From Planctomycetota bacterium (lineage in GTDB: Bacteria > Planctomycetota > B15-G4): a stretch of 21,302 nucleotides of DNA. Under the pieces are notes generated by a model. The model did no database searches and was not told the DNA's origin. It was given only the letters and a program-made list of their open reading frames with translations. The stretch spans positions 1 to 21,302 of the forward strand of contig QNBX01000073.1 in the NCBI GenBank assembly GCA_003644265.1, written 5' to 3'. This document shows, one piece after another, positions 18,246 through 21,302 of this stretch; within the stretch, counting starts at the first letter, position 1; every line of letters begins with the position of its first letter. Position numbers and translations under genes: made by a program.

Positions 18246-18845
18246 TTGGTTGCGGTTGGCCAGCAGCTCGAAATGCGCCTGCGTCGTGCCAGCTTCGAGA
18301 CCACCAAGCGCCTCGATGACTTCGAGTGGTCCTTCAATCCGCAGATCCCGAAGGCCAAGCTGATCGACCTGGCGACCTGCCACTTCGTGGCCTCCGCCGA
18401 AAATGTCCTGCTGATCGGCCCGACCGGAGTCGGCAAGTCGCACCTGGCCCAGGCACTCGGCGAGCGGGCTTGCCGGGCCGGTCGCTCGGTGCTCTACACA
18501 TCCGCCCATCGGATGCTCGGCCAGCTCCGCGCGGCCCGCGCCGACCAGAGCTACGACAAGCGCCTGCTGCGCTTCACCGCACCGGACCTGCTCGTCGTCG
18601 ACGACCTCGGCCTACGGCCCTTGGAAGGCGACGAGCCGATCGATCTGTACGAGATCATCCGGCAGCGCTACGAGCGCGGAGCCATCATCCTCACCAGCAA
18701 CCGCGCCTTGGAGGAGTGGTACCCGCTCTTTCTCGACGACCTCATGGCGTCGGCGGCCATGGACCGGCTGCTGCATCACGCCCACACCGTCGTCATCGAG
18801 GGCAAGAGCTTCAGGAACCCGCCGACCGACCAGTCGAAGGTCTGA
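18246..18845 (+). pseudogene. istB: IS21-family helper ATPase IstB, 5'-truncated
   Basis: IstB is the AAA+ ATPase that works with transposase IstA in IS21-type transposition. The frame is open from a TAG at 18228-18230; the first possible start is TTG at 18246 and the first ATG is at 18273. Walker A is GPTGVGKS (residues 58-65 counted from the TTG) and Walker B is LLVVDD at about 115-120, followed by an ILTSN sensor-like strand. About 50 residues of the usual N-terminal helical region are missing, and homology seems to begin near Q-L-E-M-R-L-R-R. The rest is intact to its stop. It is clearly different from the second IstB in this window. Confidence 0.8.
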
Positions 18846-18858
18846 CGTGATCGCCCGG

Positions 18859-19026
18859 GTGGCCTTGCTTGCCTGAACTGGACGTGGCGTTTTTCCAACC
18901 CGGATCCGGCGTTTCTTCCAGCCGGAAGCAGCACGCTTTTCCAGACGGTCAGCCCACTTTTCCAGGCGGGACGAGGTGGCCCTGCTTGGGTGAACTGAGG
19001 TGGCCTTGTTTGCCCGGTCCTTGACA
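18859..19026 (+). repeat. Seven-unit terminal repeat array of the first IS21-like element
   Basis: Units of about 22-25 bases start near 18859, 18884, 18906, 18931, 18953, 18976 and 19000. Each begins with a variant of gtggcc. Units 1, 6 and 7 continue ttgcttg-like; units 2 to 5 continue ttttccag followed by a cgg-type end. Multiple terminal repeats that bind IstA are normal for IS21, but seven units of two alternating types is a long array. The last unit ends at ttgaca. Confidence 0.7.
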
Positions 19027-19027
19027 C

Positions 19028-20305
19028 CACCGGCTGCTGGAGCGGCAGGGTCTCACGGTGAGCGCTGTGACGGTGCGTCGCCTCGTGGCCGAGATCAAAC
19101 TCAGCCTGCGCGACGCCTTGGCCCACGCCTACTTGCCGCTGGCGTATGACCCGGGTCATGACGGGCAGGTCGACTTCTTCGAGGGTGTCGTGCAGGACGA
19201 ATCCGGGGTGCAGAGCAAGGTCTTCATCCTGCTGGTGCGGGCCTGTTTCTCGGGCCGCACCTTCGTGTACGCCGCGCCGAATCAGACGCGCGAGGCGCTG
19301 CTCGAAGGGCTGACGCAGGCCATTGAGCACTTTGGTGGGGTCTTCCGTCGGCTGTGGTTTGACAATCTCACGCCCGCAGTGCGCAAGGTGCTCAAAGGTC
19401 GGGACCGTGTGCAGCAGCGGGGCTTTGAGGTCTTCGTCGCGCATTACGGCTTCGAGGCGGTCTTCTGTGCGCCGGGCGCGGGCTGGGAGAAGGGTGGCGT
19501 GGAGGGGGCGGTGAAGTACAGCCGTCACGAGATCCTCTCTCCGATCCCGGTCGTGACGGGTCGGGCTGCGCTGCAGCTCTTGTGCGACGCCTTCATGGAG
19601 CGCGAGCTGGGACGCTGTGCGGTGCATCGCGAGCAGACCATCGGCGAGCTGTGGGAGCACGAGGTCGCCGAGCTGATGCCCTTGCCGCCGGGTCGTTTCG
19701 ACGCCAGTCGCGCGCGGGAGACGAAGGTCACCAAGCACGCGTGGGTCTGCTCGGGCACGAACTCCTACTCGGTGCCGGTGGCCTGGGTGGGCCATCAGGT
19801 GCTGCTGAAAATGGACGCCGAGCGGGTACGGATCCTCGGTCCTGACCGGGAGACGGTGAGCCATGAGCGCTGCCACGGTCGGCGCCAGATGCAGCTGGAG
19901 CTGAGCCATTATCTGCCGCTGCTGGAGCGCAAGCCCCGGGGTCTCGATCTGGCGATTCCCGTGCGGGCATGGCTCTCTGAGCAGGCTCCCTGCTGGTCTG
20001 AGCTGCTGCGTCGGCTGCGGACACTTGAGGGAGAGGTCGACGGCAGCAGGGCTTTTGTCGATGTCCTCATGCTCTGCGAAGAGCACGGCACGGCCACGGT
20101 GCAAGTGGCGGTCGAGACCGCGCTGACGCACCCCCGTGTCTCGCGCGAGACCGTGCGCTACCAGCTGAGAAAGCGGCGAGCTGAGAGTCGGCCGCCTCCC
20201 GGCCCCGTGGTCTTCGAGGGGCCGTCCATCGAGCAGGGCAGCGCCTCGGCCTACGGCTCGCTGGGCCGTGGCACGGCCGCCGAAGGCGAGGTGCCGCGTG
20301 TCTGA
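19028..20305 (+). pseudogene. istA: IS21-family transposase IstA, N-terminally truncated
   Basis: IstA is the DDE transposase of IS21 elements. The open frame runs from a TGA at 19022-19024, spans the IS junction and reads R-L-L-E-R-Q-G-L-T before the GTG at 19058, so coding sequence clearly preceded the junction. Counted from that GTG, the catalytic triad is visible as Asp39 (GQVDF), Asp102 (FDNLTPAV) and Glu149 (KGGVEG). About 100 residues with the helix-turn-helix DNA-binding part are missing compared with the usual length of about 500. The C-terminal part is present and the stop overlaps the next gene by eight bases. Confidence 0.85.
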
Positions 20306-21080
20306 CCTGGCCATGAAGGCGCGCATCGAGCTGCTGCTGGCGGAGCTGAAGCTGCCGTCGATGCGCAGGATGCACGAGAAGATCGCCAAGGAGGTGCTTT
20401 CGGCCGGCGGCGACTTCGGCAGCTACCTGCACAGCCTGCTCGAAGAGGAGGTGAGCGAGCGTCGCTCGCGGCGCGTGCAGCGGCGCATGAAGGAGGCCCG
20501 TTTCCGGCAGATCAAGACGCTGGACGAGCTGGAGGTCAAGGAGCTGCCGAAGGGCATCAGCATCCAGCGGCTCAATGACCTGGCGCAGGGCGACTACATG
20601 AACACGGCCACGAACATCCTGGCGCTCGGGGGCAGCGGGACCGGCAAGAGCCATGTCTGCACGGCGCTCGGTGTGGCCGCGTGTCGCATGGGCAAGCGGG
20701 TGCGCTTCTTCACCGCGGCGGAGCTGGTCTCTGAGCTCGAAGCGGCTCAGGAGAAGCACACCCTGCATCGCTTCCTGAAACGCTTCGCCAGTCTCGATCT
20801 GGCCATCATCGACGAGCTGGGCTACCTGGCCATCGGTGAGCACGGCGCGGACCTGCTCTTTCAAGCGCTCAGCGAGCGTCACGAGCGACAGAGCATCATC
20901 CTCAACAGCAACCTGGCTTTCGAAGAGTGGGGCAGCATCTTCGGCAGCGAACGACTGACCGTGGCGCTGCTCGACCGGCTGACCCATCGGGCCCACATCC
21001 TGGAGATGAACGGGCCCAGCTACCGGCTCAAGTCGGCGCGGCGCGCAGGCGGCAAGCAGGCCGGGATGAAGGAGAACTGA
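20298..21080 (+). CDS. istB: IS21-family helper ATPase IstB, intact
   Basis: Full-length IstB of 260 residues, the AAA+ partner of IstA. The N-terminal helical region is complete (ELLLAELKLP near residue 11, EEEVSERRSRRVQRR near 49). Walker A is GGSGTGKS at 111-118 and Walker B is LAIIDE at 168-173, followed by an ILNSN strand and the usual DRLTHRAHILEMNGPSYR ending. I chose GTG at 20298, six bases after GAGG, which overlaps the istA stop as is common in IS21 operons. ATG at 20313 is an alternative. With its istA truncated, it may be expressed but has no local partner. Confidence 0.9.
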   Translation: MSDLAMKARIELLLAELKLPSMRRMHEKIAKEVLSAGGDFGSYLHSLLEEEVSERRSRRVQRRMKEARFRQIKTLDELEVKELPKGISIQRLNDLAQGDYMNTATNILALGGSGTGKSHVCTALGVAACRMGKRVRFFTAAELVSELEAAQEKHTLHRFLKRFASLDLAIIDELGYLAIGEHGADLLFQALSERHERQSIILNSNLAFEEWGSIFGSERLTVALLDRLTHRAHILEMNGPSYRLKSARRAGGKQAGMKEN

Positions 21081-21089
21081 GCATGAGCT

Positions 21090-21258
21090 GCGCCGCCGCC
21101 GGACACGGTCAAACAGCGACGGCGGCGCGGCCCCCCATGGGGGGCCCAGGCAGGGCCTGGCGGCCCTGCAACAGCAACACACCAACCACCTGGCTCGGGG
21201 ACACCTCCCGCTCGGTCCAGGCCCTGATCACGGGAGGAACCCACCGCTCGGGGTGGGT
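21090..21258 (+). repeat. Cluster of hairpins downstream of istB
   Basis: Six exact inverted repeats are packed into 169 bases: 21090-21098 with 21120-21128 (nine pairs); the palindrome GGCCCCCCATGGGGGGCC at 21129-21146; 21146-21151 with 21155-21160; 21151-21157 with 21162-21168; 21204-21210 with 21231-21237; and 21239-21245 with 21252-21258. Some compete with each other. No T tract follows any of them, so rho-independent termination is not the obvious reading. Confidence 0.7.
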
Positions 21259-21297
21259 CAACTTTGGCTGATCAAGTGGGTCACTTTTGGATGGACA
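21253..21297 (+). repeat. Right-end terminal repeats of the second IS21-like element
   Basis: GTGGGTCA occurs at 21253-21260 and 21276-21283, each followed by an acttt/ctttt run and tgg, with a spacing of 23 bases. This is the multiple terminal repeat pattern expected at an IS21 end. Confidence 0.65.
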
Positions 21298-21302
21298 TCT
21301 CC

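Larger units (their letters stand above)
18231..19026 (+). mobile_element. 3' remnant of an IS21-family element (first)
   Basis: The remnant holds a 5'-truncated istB and a complete-looking right end. No istA precedes it. The right end is placed at the CA of ttgaca (19025-19026), following the TG...CA rule of IS21 ends. It directly adjoins a different IS21-family istA that has lost its own 5' part, so this element either inserted into the second one or was joined to it by deletion. The left end is not identified. Confidence 0.65.
19027..21297 (+). mobile_element. Second IS21-family element, 5'-truncated
   Basis: This segment holds the body of istA, a complete istB that overlaps it, a hairpin-rich tail and a right end with two terminal repeats. 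The left boundary is the junction with the first IS remnant. The right end is placed at the CA of ggaca (21296-21297), which gives an inverted end beginning TGTCCATCC. The left end and the first part of istA are absent from the window, so the copy should not transpose on its own. Confidence 0.75.

Noticed and set aside
18776..20389. 537-residue minus-strand open frame across the IS region
   Set aside because: It spans the junction of two elements and is antisense to istA with its catalytic motifs, so it is a shadow.

Overview
The window is high-GC bacterial DNA dominated by a nonribosomal peptide synthetase (NRPS) locus read on the minus strand. A myxobacterium-like or other large-genome, high-GC producer would fit: multimodular NRPS genes, a TubC-type docking domain, an exported sulfatase with C-terminal beta-sandwich repeats and IS21-family debris. 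Nothing in the sequence fixes the taxon, so this is inference.

Layout. Bases 1-267 are a leader containing a long-range inverted repeat. Bases 268-2322 (+) encode an exported sulfatase. Its stop faces the stop of the large NRPS across a gap of about 100 bases, which holds a 12-base palindrome and five tandem 14-base repeats. Bases 2427-11594 (-) encode a 3055-residue NRPS: TubC docking, C, A(Gly), T, C, A with inserted N-methyltransferase, T, E. Bases 11780-16801 (-) encode a 1673-residue NRPS: acyl/aryl-AMP ligase, T, C, A(Val-like), T. Bases 16946-17872 (-) encode a KTGT-type sulfotransferase-like protein whose first strand seems to have been lost to a one-base frameshift. Bases 17899-18230 hold no recognisable gene. 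From about 18231 to the end are two juxtaposed IS21-family remnants: a 5'-truncated istB with a seven-unit terminal repeat array ending at 19026, directly abutting a 5'-truncated istA, an intact istB, a hairpin-rich tail and a terminal repeat pair.

How the genes fit together. The sulfotransferase-like gene and the two NRPS genes are codirectional and could be one operon read from about 17.9 kb down to 2.4 kb. The smaller NRPS would start the chain: the AMP ligase loads a carboxylic acid and module 1 adds a Val-like residue. It would pass the chain through its short acidic C-terminal tail to the TubC docking domain of the larger NRPS. That enzyme adds Gly and then an N-methylated, epimerised residue. 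The line stops at the epimerisation domain, with no thioesterase, reductase or terminal condensation domain in the window, so either a later synthetase lies elsewhere or release is unusual. Specificities were read by eye against the GrsA positions. The glycine code is an exact match to a classical signature, the Val-like call is weaker, and the third code matches nothing I recognise.

Base composition differs along the locus in sampled lines: about 72% GC in the large NRPS, about 60% in the starter NRPS and about 57% in the sulfotransferase-like gene. The parts may have different histories, and the upstream end of the cluster has been disturbed by mobile elements.
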